This document shows positions 11,708-21,555 of a stretch of DNA of 64,000 nt, piece after piece. The stretch is from an uncultured Paracoccaceae bacterium. Its GTDB lineage: Bacteria; Pseudomonadota; Alphaproteobacteria; Rhodobacterales; Rhodobacteraceae. The first letter of the stretch is position 1. Each line of letters opens with the position of its first letter. A program made the position numbers and the translations under genes. Location of the stretch: positions 62,001 to 126,000 of the forward strand of contig CANLDA010000009.1 in assembly GCA_947489325.1 (NCBI GenBank), given 5' to 3'. Under the pieces are notes generated by a model. That model made no database searches, had not been told where the DNA came from, and saw only the letters and a list, made by a program, of their open reading frames with translations.

Positions 11708-12280
11708 TCACTGTTGGTCCTGTTCTTCTTGCTGGGTATCACTTCCGTCCCCAACCAAAGCATTCAGCCGCTCGATGGCCAAATCCGTAATGTCCACACT
11801 ATCGATACTGAAAACCACGGTTCTGGAATTCAAGAGCACAGTTGCCTCAGTCTCTTGCATAATCGAAATCAAAACAGGCTGCACCAATTTAGCAAAGGCT
11901 GCCTGCTCTTCTTCGCGCATTCGCAGCAGGCGCTCGGCTTTGGCGTCCTGTATCTGGCGAATTTCTTGAACACGACGATCAAAAGCTTCGGCCACGGCGC
12001 GGAAATCTGCCATGGCCATCGTAGGACGCTTTTCCGTTAGTTTCTTTTCTTCCTCGATAAGCTCTGCTTCGATACGACGATTTTCCGTTCGCAACACAGC
12101 TTGTTCAGCTTCGATCCTGTCAGCAACCCCCTGCCCGTATCGAGAGGCGTTAAAGAGGCGGTCCGTATCAAGCAACAGGATGGAACTGCGGGGCAAGTTG
12201 GTTTCTTGTGCTTGGGCAATGCCGCCGAACCACATCAGCGACACCACCATCAAACACCGAAACACCTTGCCCCGCATCAT
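11708..12280 (-). CDS. OmpH/Skp-like periplasmic chaperone
   Basis: 190-residue exported protein: signal peptide with hydrophobic core LMVVSLMWFGGIAQA, cleaved near residue 25, then a long charged coiled-coil region (about residues 55-120, rich in E, R, K, Q), as in Skp, whose trimer holds unfolded outer-membrane proteins in the periplasm. Sequence is divergent, so Skp function is inferred from architecture plus its place directly downstream of bamA. Two adjacent ATG codons (12280 and 12277) could start it. The acidic-glutamine tail (DTQQEEQDQQ) is unlike E. coli Skp. Confidence 0.82.
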   Translation of the reverse strand: MMRGKVFRCLMVVSLMWFGGIAQAQETNLPRSSILLLDTDRLFNASRYGQGVADRIEAEQAVLRTENRRIEAELIEEEKKLTEKRPTMAMADFRAVAEAFDRRVQEIRQIQDAKAERLLRMREEEQAAFAKLVQPVLISIMQETEATVLLNSRTVVFSIDSVDITDLAIERLNALVGDGSDTQQEEQDQQ

Positions 12281-12284
12281 CAAC

Positions 12285-14639
12285 TCAGAAGTCTGTCCGA
12301 ATGGTCAGGTTGAACTGCTGTTCTTCGTCGAATTCTTCTTTCTGAATTGCCTTTGAAAAGTTAAAGCGCAATGGCCCAACAGGCGTTGTCCAGAACAAAG
12401 AAAGCCCAATGGTCTGACGCAGACTGAAATCTTCATACAGCACGTTAGCTGACGAGTTATCCAATCCCCAGACAGAACCAATGTCATAAAACACGCCACC
12501 GGTGATGCCATATTCTTCTGGCAAACCAAGCGGGAACTCTGCCTCAAACCGCGCCACAGCAAAGAAATTACCGCCCAATGGATCATCAAATGATCCGTCA
12601 GCAGCGCGCTCACGTGGACCAATACCATAGACATCAAACCCGCGGAACGTGCTGCTGGTCACAGAAAAACGATCCGTAAAGCGAGAATCGTTGTCAGGCG
12701 AATGCAAAGCACCACCTTCAAACGTTGCTCGCAACGTAACTTCTTCGTTCAAAACTGTGGTTTGCGCAGACACACGACCTGTGGTTTTAACAAAGGTGTA
12801 GTCTCCACCAACGCCGCCAAACTCTTGCCCAAAGGTCAGAACATATCCAGAATTGGGGTTAAGTCCCGTTTTTCTGCTGTCATAGGTGTACTGATAAGCA
12901 ACCGAACTGGACCAAATATCGCCACGCGCAATTTCTAGATCAGTTAAAGATCCAGCGACTGCCGAACCATTGCTTTCCAATTCATAGTCCGTATTTTTCA
13001 CAGAGTAAGACAACTGCAATCTACTGGCTTCACCCAGAGGGAATGCAAGGCTTGGTGTGAAAGAACCCACGGTAGAATCAAACCGAAGTTCAGAAAACGT
13101 ATTTTCACGAAGGGCAAAATTCAGCCCCAAAGCGACATCGCGTCCAAGAAGATGGGGTTCGACAAAGTTGACGCCGTAATCAGTGATGTCGGACGCCGAA
13201 GATAGAGACAGGTTCAAGGTTTGCCCACGCCCCAAGAAGTTACGTTCGCTAAACTGAACAACCAGACCAACACCGGAATCTGTCGAGAACGTACCACCAA
13301 AGGTCAGTGACCCTGTGGATTGCTCTTCGACATCCACTTCAACCACAACCTGATCAGGGTTGGTGCCTTCCCGTGCATTCACTTGCGCATCAGCAAAGTA
13401 ACCAAGCGCGCGAATGCGTTCAGCGGCCTCGCGGATTTCACGTGGGTTGAACGGGTCGCCTTCGATGGCGCGGAACTGCTGTCGAATGACACGATCAAGC
13501 GTTGTTGTGTTGCCTTCGATATCGATGCGCTCCACAAAAATACGCTCACCCTTCACAAGGGCAAATTCCACATCAAGTGTCAAATCACGCTCGTTTCGGG
13601 TAATGCGTGGGTCAACACGCACAAAATCCAACCCCTTACGCAGAGCGAGTTTTTCCATACGGGAGATGGAGTTCTCAACCAAAGTAGGCGTGTAAATAAC
13701 ACCTGCACGAATTTTCAGTGCGTCTTGAAATTCCGCTTCGTCTGCGCCGTTGATTTCACTTATGGTTGTGATCTTGCCAAAACGGAACTGTTGTCCCTCT
13801 TCAACGTTGAATGTCACAGCGTAACCATCGCGTTCACGGAACAATTCAGCATCTACGTTGGTAATGCGAAAATCGACATATCCACGTGATTGATAGAAAT
13901 CAGACAAGACTTGCTTGTCGAACTCGATGCGGTCTTCGACAAAGGCGTCTTTCTTAATAAAGGCGCGCAGAAGGCCGGCTTGTTTTGTTTCAAGTACACG
14001 GCGCAGGCGGCGGTCAGAGTATTGACGGTTGCCTACAAAGCCGATGCGCTCAATCTCAACGACACCACCTTCGAAAATTTCAAAGACCAAATCTGCGCGG
14101 TTGTCGCTGCGACGGATGATTTTTGGGGTCACACGCGCTGCGAGCCGACCCTGCTGCTCATAAGCTTCTGCAATGCGTTGGGCATCACGTTCGGCCACAC
14201 CGGGTTTCAAAACACGCCGAGATTGCGATTCAACGATTTGCACCAATGCATCATCTTTTAGACGCTTGTTACCTTCAAAGTTCACGAGGTTGATGGTCGG
14301 ATATTCCACGACTTCGATGACCAAACGTCCCCCGCGAGGGGTCAATTCAGCGGTTTCGAACAATCCGCTAGCAAGGATTCGCTGATATGCAGCGTTCAAA
14401 TCACCTGCGCCGATCGTTTCACCCGGTGCGATTCCTGCATAAGTAACGATGGTACTGTCTGCAATTCGCTGATTTCCTTCCACCACAATCGAAGAAAACC
14501 GAAAGCTCTGAGCCTCAGCGCGATCTGGAACACCAGACAACACCACTGAAAACAAAGAGAAAATAATAAATGTAAGAAGATAAGTCGGTTTTAGCCGTTC
14601 TTTGATCTTCTGGGCGCGTGCCCGTGTGTCAATGCTCAT
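12285..14639 (-). CDS. bamA: Outer membrane protein assembly factor BamA
   Basis: 784-residue Omp85 protein, the core of the machine that folds beta-barrel proteins into the outer membrane. An N-terminal signal region (hydrophobic YLLTFIIFSLFSVVLSG) is followed by five POTRA repeats (about residues 50-420) and a C-terminal 16-strand barrel that contains the conserved loop motif FRGF (in SSTFRGFDVYGIG) and ends in phenylalanine. The start at 14639 (MSIDTRARAQ) was preferred over 14672. Upstream in the operon are rseP and a 44-residue membrane protein; ompH starts 4 bases after its stop. Confidence 0.96.
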   Translation of the reverse strand: MSIDTRARAQKIKERLKPTYLLTFIIFSLFSVVLSGVPDRAEAQSFRFSSIVVEGNQRIADSTIVTYAGIAPGETIGAGDLNAAYQRILASGLFETAELTPRGGRLVIEVVEYPTINLVNFEGNKRLKDDALVQIVESQSRRVLKPGVAERDAQRIAEAYEQQGRLAARVTPKIIRRSDNRADLVFEIFEGGVVEIERIGFVGNRQYSDRRLRRVLETKQAGLLRAFIKKDAFVEDRIEFDKQVLSDFYQSRGYVDFRITNVDAELFRERDGYAVTFNVEEGQQFRFGKITTISEINGADEAEFQDALKIRAGVIYTPTLVENSISRMEKLALRKGLDFVRVDPRITRNERDLTLDVEFALVKGERIFVERIDIEGNTTTLDRVIRQQFRAIEGDPFNPREIREAAERIRALGYFADAQVNAREGTNPDQVVVEVDVEEQSTGSLTFGGTFSTDSGVGLVVQFSERNFLGRGQTLNLSLSSASDITDYGVNFVEPHLLGRDVALGLNFALRENTFSELRFDSTVGSFTPSLAFPLGEASRLQLSYSVKNTDYELESNGSAVAGSLTDLEIARGDIWSSSVAYQYTYDSRKTGLNPNSGYVLTFGQEFGGVGGDYTFVKTTGRVSAQTTVLNEEVTLRATFEGGALHSPDNDSRFTDRFSVTSSTFRGFDVYGIGPRERAADGSFDDPLGGNFFAVARFEAEFPLGLPEEYGITGGVFYDIGSVWGLDNSSANVLYEDFSLRQTIGLSLFWTTPVGPLRFNFSKAIQKEEFDEEQQFNLTIRTDF

Positions 14640-14795
14640 GACCCCAAATCCCGTAAGACATCCCAGTGGCAAAGTGACTAACTGGATAAAGCGCGCTTGT
14701 CAAAACGGGAAAACGCGCAACTGTCAGAGAGTTACGCGTTCAGGTCATAAAAGACGATTTGGGGGGTATTTCACAGCATATGCTGTCTCTGCTTC

Positions 14796-14930
14796 TTAGA
14801 CCAACAAGATGTTGGCCAGATAGGCGGCAGTCATCAGAGACAGGAAAATAGACGTTGGGAACAAAAGACGGTCCCAATTGATTGCCAACAGCAACCCAAA
14901 TGCGCGGTATCCTTGGTTCAATGTTTGCAT
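14796..14930 (-). CDS. Small (44-residue) membrane protein inside the envelope operon
   Basis: ATG at 14928-14930 with a GGAG ribosome binding site 9 bases upstream; stop TAA at 14796-14798. The product begins MQTLNQGYRAFGLLLAIN, continues with WDRLLFPTS and ends in a hydrophobic segment (IFLSLMTAAYLANILLV). Two short hydrophobic stretches flank a WDR turn, so it is either one long or two short membrane segments. No named family recognised. It lies between rseP and bamA on the same strand with 124 and 156 bases of spacing, looser than its neighbours, so it may have its own regulation. Confidence 0.65.
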   Translation of the reverse strand: MQTLNQGYRAFGLLLAINWDRLLFPTSIFLSLMTAAYLANILLV

Positions 14931-15054
14931 AGGTCTGTCTCCGGTCTTGTTAAGCGGCTTTTCGCTTGTTTAGACCGGAAATCTGGCAAGAATGGGGCAA
15001 TTCCTTGGCTGGATCAGGAAAGCCCCATGAAAATTCAGACCTTAGCGTCCAATA

Positions 15055-16398
15055 TTAACACAGGACAAGATCGTTCAGCAGGCCAAACACCATCAGACTA
15101 AGCACCATCCAAAGCCCCATCGTCATCAGAACTCGCAAAGCGCTGTCGCTTGGTGGCTTACCTGTGACGGCCTCATAGGCATAAAACACCAAATGCCCGC
15201 CATCCAGCATTGGGATTGGAAACAGGTTCAGCATACCGATGGCCGTCGACAATACGGCGATGAACCAGATGAAATCATCCAAACCCTGACTTGCCATCGC
15301 ACCTGTGGTTTGTGCGATGCCCACAGGGCCAGACAGGTTGCAGCTGCTGATGGCGCCAGTGACCATGTGATACAGGCCAGACAGTGATCCGTTGATGATG
15401 CGTCCGGTCTGCGCCACAGCCCCTGTGACCGCATCGCCAAATCCAAGCGCCTCTTTTGCTGGCTCAAACGCCACGCCACCGATAATCCCAATGCGCCAGC
15501 TTGTCTTGAACCCACCTTCGGGCTGCGGCTCATCCGTGCGACGGGGTGTAAGTTCAAAGTCCATCTCCTGACCATCACGCCAGATTGTCAGCATCAGCGG
15601 ACGCCCCTGCCCCTCTTCAACGGCTTGCTTCAACTCGTTAAAGGTAAAGATCGGCGCACCGTCAATTTTCTGAATGGCATCGTCGGGCTTAAGACCCGTT
15701 TCATAGGCGGCACTTTGCGGCGCAAGCGACTTGATAACTGGCGGGAAAAGCTGTGGCCCTGTAACCAGAAGTTTGGTGCCATCCCGTTCTACCCCGTAAT
15801 CCAACAAAGGTTGCAAAGGTAGCCCATCGACAAAATCGCGAAATCCTTCGTCCTCCAAACCGGGCGCAGTCTTGCCATCAATGCTGAGCACAAGATCGCC
15901 GGGTTGCAACGTATAGGCCGGAGGTGGCAAATCACGCAGCTCGCCCACGCGGAATTCACCAGTGGCCTGACCATTGGACAGGAAAATCGCTGCAAACACG
16001 ATGATCGACAGGGCAAAATTGAACAAGGGGCCCGCCGCAACCGTCGCTGTACGCGCCCATAAAGGGGCTCCATGCATGGTTTGACGGCGTTCTTCTTCGC
16101 TCAGGCCAGTCATGGCCTCGTCGTCTTTGCCACTGGCTGCATTCGCATCGCCACGAAATTTGACATATCCGCCAAACGGCAACGCCGCGACTTGCCACTT
16201 TGTGCCGTGTTTATCCACGCCAGACCACAAGACAGGCCCAAACCCAAGACTGAACACATCAGCCTTGATCCCCGACCAGCGGCCAATGATGTAGTGGCCA
16301 TATTCGTGGATCGCCACGATGATCGACAAAGCAACGATAAAGGCAACGATGGTCAACGCACCGCTGCCAAGGTTAGGAAGAAAGCCAAAGAAGTCCAC
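15055..16398 (-). CDS. rseP: RIP metalloprotease RseP (site-2 protease)
   Basis: Intramembrane zinc protease that cleaves membrane-bound anti-sigma factors and leftover signal peptides. 447 residues from the GTG at 16398; HEYGH at residues 31-35 gives two zinc ligands and the third is in the C-terminal NLFPIPMLDGGH motif. PDZ segments occupy the middle (for example GLKPDDAIQKIDG). The GTG is favoured by an AGGA site 6 bases upstream and by the family's short N-terminus (MDFF...); an ATG at 16425 would overlap dxr by 19 bases. It follows dxr directly in the operon. Confidence 0.94.
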   Translation of the reverse strand: MDFFGFLPNLGSGALTIVAFIVALSIIVAIHEYGHYIIGRWSGIKADVFSLGFGPVLWSGVDKHGTKWQVAALPFGGYVKFRGDANAASGKDDEAMTGLSEEERRQTMHGAPLWARTATVAAGPLFNFALSIIVFAAIFLSNGQATGEFRVGELRDLPPPAYTLQPGDLVLSIDGKTAPGLEDEGFRDFVDGLPLQPLLDYGVERDGTKLLVTGPQLFPPVIKSLAPQSAAYETGLKPDDAIQKIDGAPIFTFNELKQAVEEGQGRPLMLTIWRDGQEMDFELTPRRTDEPQPEGGFKTSWRIGIIGGVAFEPAKEALGFGDAVTGAVAQTGRIINGSLSGLYHMVTGAISSCNLSGPVGIAQTTGAMASQGLDDFIWFIAVLSTAIGMLNLFPIPMLDGGHLVFYAYEAVTGKPPSDSALRVLMTMGLWMVLSLMVFGLLNDLVLC

Positions 16399-16406
16399 AT
16401 CGTATC

Positions 16407-17579
16407 CTATGTCTGTTTCGCGCACATGACCTCATCGGCCCGTATACGGGCCAGATGGTCTGTTTGCGTCACGGTATCAAGAGTCATTTCGGCATTTATA
16501 AGGCCGTTGTCTGCGCAAAGATCGTCCAGAACCTGCTCTACCACATCAGCCATTTGCAGAAAACCAATACGCCCCTCGATGAACCCATCAAGCGCCTTTT
16601 CTTTGGCCGCATTAAAGATTGCACCACTTAGGCCGCCCGTTTCCATCACCTCACGCGCAAGGCGCAGGGCTGGGTAACGCTCTGGATTTGGGTTTTGAAA
16701 AGTCAGTTGCCCGATTTGCGCCAAATCAAGCCGTGCCACAGGTAAATCGCGCCGGTCCGGCCAGTGCAAAGCATACCCAATGGCGTGGCGCATGTCGGGG
16801 GCGCCAACATGGGCCATCAGGGCCCCATCGTTAAATCCCACAAGCGCATGCACCATGGATTCTGGATGTACCAACACCTCGATTTGCGCAGGGTCACAGC
16901 CAAAGAACTCTTTGGTTTCAATGATTTCTAGGGATTTATTAAACATTGATGCCGAATCAATCGTGATCCGCTGTCCCATATCCCAATTCGGATGCGTCGC
17001 TGCCTGCTCCGGCGTCGCTGCGCGCATCTTATCCAGCGGCCAGTCGCGAAAGGCCCCACCGCTTGCAGTGATGATAATGCGCTCTACTGCGGCCATATCC
17101 TCGCCCACAAGCGCCTGAAAAATGGCGGAATGCTCGCTATCCACGGGTAAAATACGTGCACCATGGGTCTGTGCGGTCTGCAACACCAAGGATCCGGCTG
17201 TGACCAGCGATTCCTTATTGGCCAACGCCAAGGTCGCGCCTTGTTCCATCGCCCGTAACCCCGGTGCAAGCCCGGCAGAGCCAACAATCGCCGACATTAC
17301 CCAATCAACAGGACGGCTCGCGGCCTCGACAATCGCGGCCTGTCCTGCTGCAACCGCGACCCCGCTGCCATCAAGTGCAGTGCGCAGATCCTCCAACAAG
17401 GTTTCATGGGCTGTCACCGCCACCTGCGCATTCAGCGCACGCGCATCCGCCGCAAGGCGCGCAATATTGTGCCCTCCGGTCAAGGCAACAACATCATAAC
17501 TGTCAGGATTACGCGCAATCAGATCAATCGTGCTTTGGCCGATTGAACCCGTGGCGCCAAAAATGGAAACCCGTTTCAT
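16407..17579 (-). CDS. dxr: 1-deoxy-D-xylulose-5-phosphate reductoisomerase
   Basis: Second step of the MEP isoprenoid pathway: rearranges and reduces DXP to MEP with NADPH. 390 residues, normal length. GATGSIGQST at residues 8-17 is the NADPH loop; LANKESLVTAG and VDSEHSAIFQ carry the metal-binding acidic residues and substrate contacts; ITASGGAFRDWP is the flexible catalytic loop. Its product feeds UppS, two genes upstream in the operon. It overlaps cdsA by 4 bases. Confidence 0.97.
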   Translation of the reverse strand: MKRVSIFGATGSIGQSTIDLIARNPDSYDVVALTGGHNIARLAADARALNAQVAVTAHETLLEDLRTALDGSGVAVAAGQAAIVEAASRPVDWVMSAIVGSAGLAPGLRAMEQGATLALANKESLVTAGSLVLQTAQTHGARILPVDSEHSAIFQALVGEDMAAVERIIITASGGAFRDWPLDKMRAATPEQAATHPNWDMGQRITIDSASMFNKSLEIIETKEFFGCDPAQIEVLVHPESMVHALVGFNDGALMAHVGAPDMRHAIGYALHWPDRRDLPVARLDLAQIGQLTFQNPNPERYPALRLAREVMETGGLSGAIFNAAKEKALDGFIEGRIGFLQMADVVEQVLDDLCADNGLINAEMTLDTVTQTDHLARIRADEVMCAKQT

Positions 17580-18376
17580 CCGCCCCCCGGCAATCCAACA
17601 GAGGCCCCAATCAGCAACACCATAAGCACCGCAGCCAACATACCGTCAAACCGATCCAATACGCCGCCATGACCTGGAATAAGATTAGAACTGTCTTTGA
17701 CGCCGCACCGACGTTTGATTGCGCTTTCAGCGATGTCCCCCATCTGCGAGGCAAAGGCGACCAGCACGCTAACCACTGCGAGCCGTATGTCCGTGCCCCC
17801 CATCATCAAGCCAACACCCGCGGCGCCTACCCAGCCCCCAATGGTGCCAGACCATGTTTTCTTGGGGCTGACACGCGGCCAGAACTTTGGCCCACCGACA
17901 ACGCGTCCCACAAAGTATCCCGCAACATCAGTGACCACCACAACCAAAACCAGCCAGATCACCCACTGCATTCCGCGAAAATCACGCAGTACATACAGGG
18001 TAAAACACGCCAACATAATGGCCAGGCCATAACTGACAAAGATCGCCCGATCACGGTTCACATAATATGCACCAACAAAAACAGGGATCGTAACGAATGA
18101 GATCATTAAGATCGGGGCTGCAAACCCCGATATGACCATCAGGCCCAAAGCCCCCAAACCAAGCCCTGATAACCCCGCGATCAACAGCTTCGGACCCTTT
18201 TTGAGGTCGGGACCTAGCATTCCAGCCAGCTCCCAAAAACACGCGGCGCATCCCAACACCACGATGCCTAAAAACAACATCCCGCCTTGCCAGATACAGA
18301 TCGCCCCAAGTCCGATCATGATCACAGCAGATCCAATCCGCGCAGGTAAATCACCCCATTTTTCGGCAAAACTCAT
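17576..18376 (-). CDS. cdsA: Phosphatidate cytidylyltransferase
   Basis: Polytopic inner-membrane enzyme that makes CDP-diacylglycerol, the precursor of phosphatidylglycerol and phosphatidylethanolamine. 266 residues with about seven hydrophobic segments; the C-terminal half carries the family signature as SQMGDIAESAIKRRCGVKDSS and PGHGGVLDRFDG, with the metal-binding aspartates. Starts 4 bases inside uppS and ends 4 bases inside dxr, a tightly coupled position. Confidence 0.95.
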   Translation of the reverse strand: MSFAEKWGDLPARIGSAVIMIGLGAICIWQGGMLFLGIVVLGCAACFWELAGMLGPDLKKGPKLLIAGLSGLGLGALGLMVISGFAAPILMISFVTIPVFVGAYYVNRDRAIFVSYGLAIMLACFTLYVLRDFRGMQWVIWLVLVVVVTDVAGYFVGRVVGGPKFWPRVSPKKTWSGTIGGWVGAAGVGLMMGGTDIRLAVVSVLVAFASQMGDIAESAIKRRCGVKDSSNLIPGHGGVLDRFDGMLAAVLMVLLIGASVGLPGGG

Positions 18377-19098
18377 GCGAGAACAGCCCCAAAGCGGCGA
18401 TCTCTGCGTCCATAGGATTTGACGATCTTGCCGAACTCCTCTGGCGAGAAGTCTGGCCAGAGCGTGTCAACAAATTCGTATTCGGCATAAGCCGACTGCC
18501 ACAGCAAAAAGTTAGAAATACGGGCCTCACCAGATGTGCGAATTACAAGATCAGGATCTGGTAAAACATAAGTATCCAAATACTTTGGAAGCGTTTCTTC
18601 ATCCACATCTTGAGGTTTTAGAAGACCTGCTGCAACATCTTGAGCCAACCGTTTGGTCGCGCGTGCGACCTCGTCACGTCCACCATAATTCAAAGCAATG
18701 GTCAGATGCACCTCGTCGTTCTGGGCCGTCATCAGTTCCAGCTCATCCATCAGCGCAATCAACTTGTCGTCCAGCTTTACCCGGTCACCAATAAACCGGA
18801 CGCGTACCCCCTCATCACGCAACCCGCGCGCCTCTCGACGGATGTATTGACGAAACAGGCTCATCAAACCGGACACTTCAGATTGAGTCCGCTTCCAGTT
18901 TTCTGTCGAGAAGGCAAAGATCGTCAAGTACTTGACACCCAAACCTTTGCAGGCCCGCACGTTTTGTTTGACGCGCTTTGCCCCGGCATGGTGACCAAAC
19001 AATCGCGGACGCCCCCGCGCCTGCGCCCAACGCCCATTGCCATCCATAATAATGGCAACATGCTTGGGGCCGTTGGTGATTTCGCTCTCAGAGGCCAT
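18373..19098 (-). CDS. uppS: Isoprenyl (undecaprenyl) diphosphate synthase
   Basis: cis-Prenyltransferase that makes the C55 lipid carrier for peptidoglycan and O-antigen. 241 residues; the catalytic Asp19 is in IIMDGNGRWA (residues 16-25), followed by GHHAGAKRV, AFSTENWKR and the C-terminal DLVIRTSGEARISNFLLWQSAYAE block split over its conserved RxSG and E residues. Follows frr after a 20-base gap and overlaps cdsA by 4 bases. Confidence 0.97.
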   Translation of the reverse strand: MASESEITNGPKHVAIIMDGNGRWAQARGRPRLFGHHAGAKRVKQNVRACKGLGVKYLTIFAFSTENWKRTQSEVSGLMSLFRQYIRREARGLRDEGVRVRFIGDRVKLDDKLIALMDELELMTAQNDEVHLTIALNYGGRDEVARATKRLAQDVAAGLLKPQDVDEETLPKYLDTYVLPDPDLVIRTSGEARISNFLLWQSAYAEYEFVDTLWPDFSPEEFGKIVKSYGRRDRRFGAVLA

Positions 19099-19118
19099 GT
19101 CAGCCCTTTCAGTTCAGG

Positions 19119-19682
19119 TCAGACCTGCATGATCTCGGCTTGTTTTATCTCCAGCATCTCGTCGACTTGCTTAATGTAGGAATCGGTCATTTCCTGCACT
19201 TCGCTTTCCCAGATTTTCTGGTCGTCCTCGGACATGCCATCATTCTTGGCTTTTTTGATCTGATCCATCCCGTCACGACGCAAGTTACGAATAGACACCC
19301 GCGCGTTTTCGGAATATCCGCCCGCAACTTTGGTCAATTCGCGACGACGCTCTTCGTTCAGCTCTGGGATCGGCAGCATAATAATCGTGCCATTCAACTG
19401 TGGATTAATACCAAGACCGCTTTCGCGAATGGCTTTTTCCACCTTACCAACCAAGGACTTGTCCCACACGTTAATGGTGACCATGCGGGGCTCTGGCACG
19501 TTGACAGTACCCACTTGGTTGATCGGTGTCATTGATCCATATGCGTCCACCATCACAGGTTCCAGCATGGACCCGGAGGCGCGGCCTGTGCGCAAAGAGG
19601 CAAACTCTGTACGCAAATTGGCAAGTGCGCCATCCATGCGGCGCATCAGATCGTCGGTATCAAGTTCAAAATCATCAGACAT
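19119..19682 (-). CDS. frr: Ribosome recycling factor
   Basis: Splits post-termination ribosomes together with EF-G. 187 residues, normal length: three-helix bundle with the conserved [14 protein letters not shown] (residues 31-44), the beta domain ([19 protein letters not shown]), and the long C-terminal helices ([20 protein letters not shown]). It sits 58 bases after pyrH, the almost universal pyrH-frr pairing, but the rpsB-tsf genes that often precede pyrH are not here; miaA lies divergently upstream. Confidence 0.97.
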   Translation of the reverse strand: MSDDFELDTDDLMRRMDGALANLRTEFASLRTGRASGSMLEPVMVDAYGSMTPINQVGTVNVPEPRMVTINVWDKSLVGKVEKAIRESGLGINPQLNGTIIMLPIPELNEERRRELTKVAGGYSENARVSIRNLRRDGMDQIKKAKNDGMSEDDQKIWESEVQEMTDSYIKQVDEMLEIKQAEIMQV

Positions 19683-19740
19683 GGCTTATGCTCTGCTTTT
19701 GGGGGCATCTGCCCCGGTTTTACCTGTCACTCTAACGGGT

Positions 19741-20472
19741 TCATTGCACCTTTGTATAGGTGCCCCTGCCCGCCAAAATACCCCGAAAGCCGCCCGGTTC
19801 ATCCAAAGAGAACACGATGATCGGCAGATTGTTGTCCCGCGCAAGGGCAATCGCGCTGGCATCCATCACACCCAAACGCTTGGCCAACACGTCGTCATAA
19901 CTAACAGTGTCATAGCGCACCGCGTCGTCAAATTTGACTGGATCTTTGTCATACACCCCATCAACCTTGGTACCCTTAAAGATGGCTTCGCAAGTCATTT
20001 CGTTGGCGCGCAACGTTGCGGCAGTATCGGTGGTGAAATACGGGTTTCCGGTACCTGCGGCAAAGATACAAACCCGTTTCTTTTCAAGGTGGCGCACTGC
20101 ACGGCGGCGGATGTATGGCTCACACACCTGATCCATCGGGATAGCGCTGATCACGCGAGTAAAGACACCCAGCTCTTCCAAAGCCGATTGCATCGCCAGC
20201 GCGTTCATAACGGTTGCCAGCATCCCCATGTAGTCGGCTGTGGTGCGCTCCATCCCCTGTGCGCTGCCTTGCAGGCCGCGGAAAATGTTGCCACCACCAA
20301 TGACCATACAGATTTCAACACCCAAATCGTGAACCGATTTCACCTCTTCGGCGATTCTCTGTACTGTGGGGGGATGCAGGCCAAAACCCTGATCTCCCAT
20401 CAATGCCTCCCCCGAAATCTTTAACATTACGCGTTTAAAGGTGGTTTCGGTCTCAGGGGCGGCGTCGGTCAT
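19741..20472 (-). CDS. pyrH: Uridylate kinase
   Basis: Bacterial UMP kinase of the amino-acid-kinase fold (hexamer, UMP to UDP). 243 residues from the ATG at 20472, chosen for its GGAG site and over an ATG at 20490. Motifs: KISGEALMG near residue 18, [13 protein letters not shown], the [13 protein letters not shown] helix, and [16 protein letters not shown], which contacts the nucleotide. First gene of the twelve-gene envelope operon; the promoter must lie in the 114 bases between it and divergent miaA. Confidence 0.97.
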   Translation of the reverse strand: MTDAAPETETTFKRVMLKISGEALMGDQGFGLHPPTVQRIAEEVKSVHDLGVEICMVIGGGNIFRGLQGSAQGMERTTADYMGMLATVMNALAMQSALEELGVFTRVISAIPMDQVCEPYIRRRAVRHLEKKRVCIFAAGTGNPYFTTDTAATLRANEMTCEAIFKGTKVDGVYDKDPVKFDDAVRYDTVSYDDVLAKRLGVMDASAIALARDNNLPIIVFSLDEPGGFRGILAGRGTYTKVQ

Positions 20473-20586
20473 GTTGCACTCCGTCTGCACGTGGAATTAG
20501 ATTGCGCGCAAAATGTCGGAAAAACCCGCCGGGTTCAATGCGCGATCTGCGTTTGACGGACCTGCACAGATAAATCGTGGCTCAAA

Positions 20587-21471
20587 ATGTCAAAAAACGC
20601 GCAAATTTTGAAAACTCTCTCTTCCGAGCAACCGGTTTTGATCGCTGGCCCGACTGCCAGCGGTAAAAGCGCCCTTGCGCTGGACATTGCCGAGTCGCAG
20701 GGAGGTCTGGTGATTAATGCTGATGCCATTCAGGTTTACAACAATTGGCGCGTTTTGACCGCACGCCCCTCTGCTGAGGACGATGCCCGCGCCTCTCATG
20801 CGCTTTATGGGCATGTGCCGGGGGATGCGGATTACTCTGTTGGACATTGGTTGCGTGATTTGCACCCTTTGCTAACAGGAAAGCGCCCCATCATCGTCGG
20901 TGGCACAGGGCTTTACTTTCAGGCACTCACGATGGGGCTGGCAGAAATCCCACCCACACCTCCAAATGTAAGAACAGAGGCGGATGCGCGGGTTGCCTGC
21001 GAAGGGCATGCTGCGCTTCTGGCAGAGCTGGACAGTGATACCGCATCCCGAATTGACCAGCAGAACCCCATGCGTGTGCAACGTGCATGGGAGGTGCAGC
21101 ACGCCACGGGACGCGGCCTTGCCAGTTGGCAAGATGACACGCCCGCGCCAATAATGCCGCTGCATGGCACTCGGGCTTTTGTGTTTGATGTGGACAAAGA
21201 CTGGTTAAACACACGCATTGCACAGCGGTTTGACTTAATGCTGGAAACCGGCGCACTTGAAGAAGCACAGGATAATTTGGAGGATTGGAATCCCACGCTT
21301 TTGTCATCCAAAGCCATTGGTGCGCCCGAGTTGATTTCATACCTTAAAGGAGAACTGTCCCTTGAAGGCGCGCGCGAACAGGCAACCATTGCAACACGTC
21401 AATTTGCCAAACGTCAACGCACATGGTTTCGGTCTAAAATGAAACAGTGGGAGCCGATGACGCTTCCATAA
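20587..21471 (+). CDS. miaA: tRNA dimethylallyltransferase
   Basis: Transfers a dimethylallyl group to A37 of tRNAs that read codons beginning with U. 294 residues; P-loop GPTASGKS at 21-28, the NADAIQVY substrate block (where E. coli has DSALIYRG-like residues), [11 protein letters not shown] at about 100-110, and the C-terminal [17 protein letters not shown] tRNA-binding helix. Divergent from pyrH. Its substrate DMAPP comes from the isoprenoid pathway that dxr serves across the divide. Confidence 0.96.
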   Translation: MSKNAQILKTLSSEQPVLIAGPTASGKSALALDIAESQGGLVINADAIQVYNNWRVLTARPSAEDDARASHALYGHVPGDADYSVGHWLRDLHPLLTGKRPIIVGGTGLYFQALTMGLAEIPPTPPNVRTEADARVACEGHAALLAELDSDTASRIDQQNPMRVQRAWEVQHATGRGLASWQDDTPAPIMPLHGTRAFVFDVDKDWLNTRIAQRFDLMLETGALEEAQDNLEDWNPTLLSSKAIGAPELISYLKGELSLEGAREQATIATRQFAKRQRTWFRSKMKQWEPMTLP

Positions 21472-21555
21472 TTATTGCACTTTATAAATAATTTTCTGTA
21501 CATTTCCCATCCAGTTAGTGCGTAATGTTTTCATTATAGATCATTATGGACTGAA

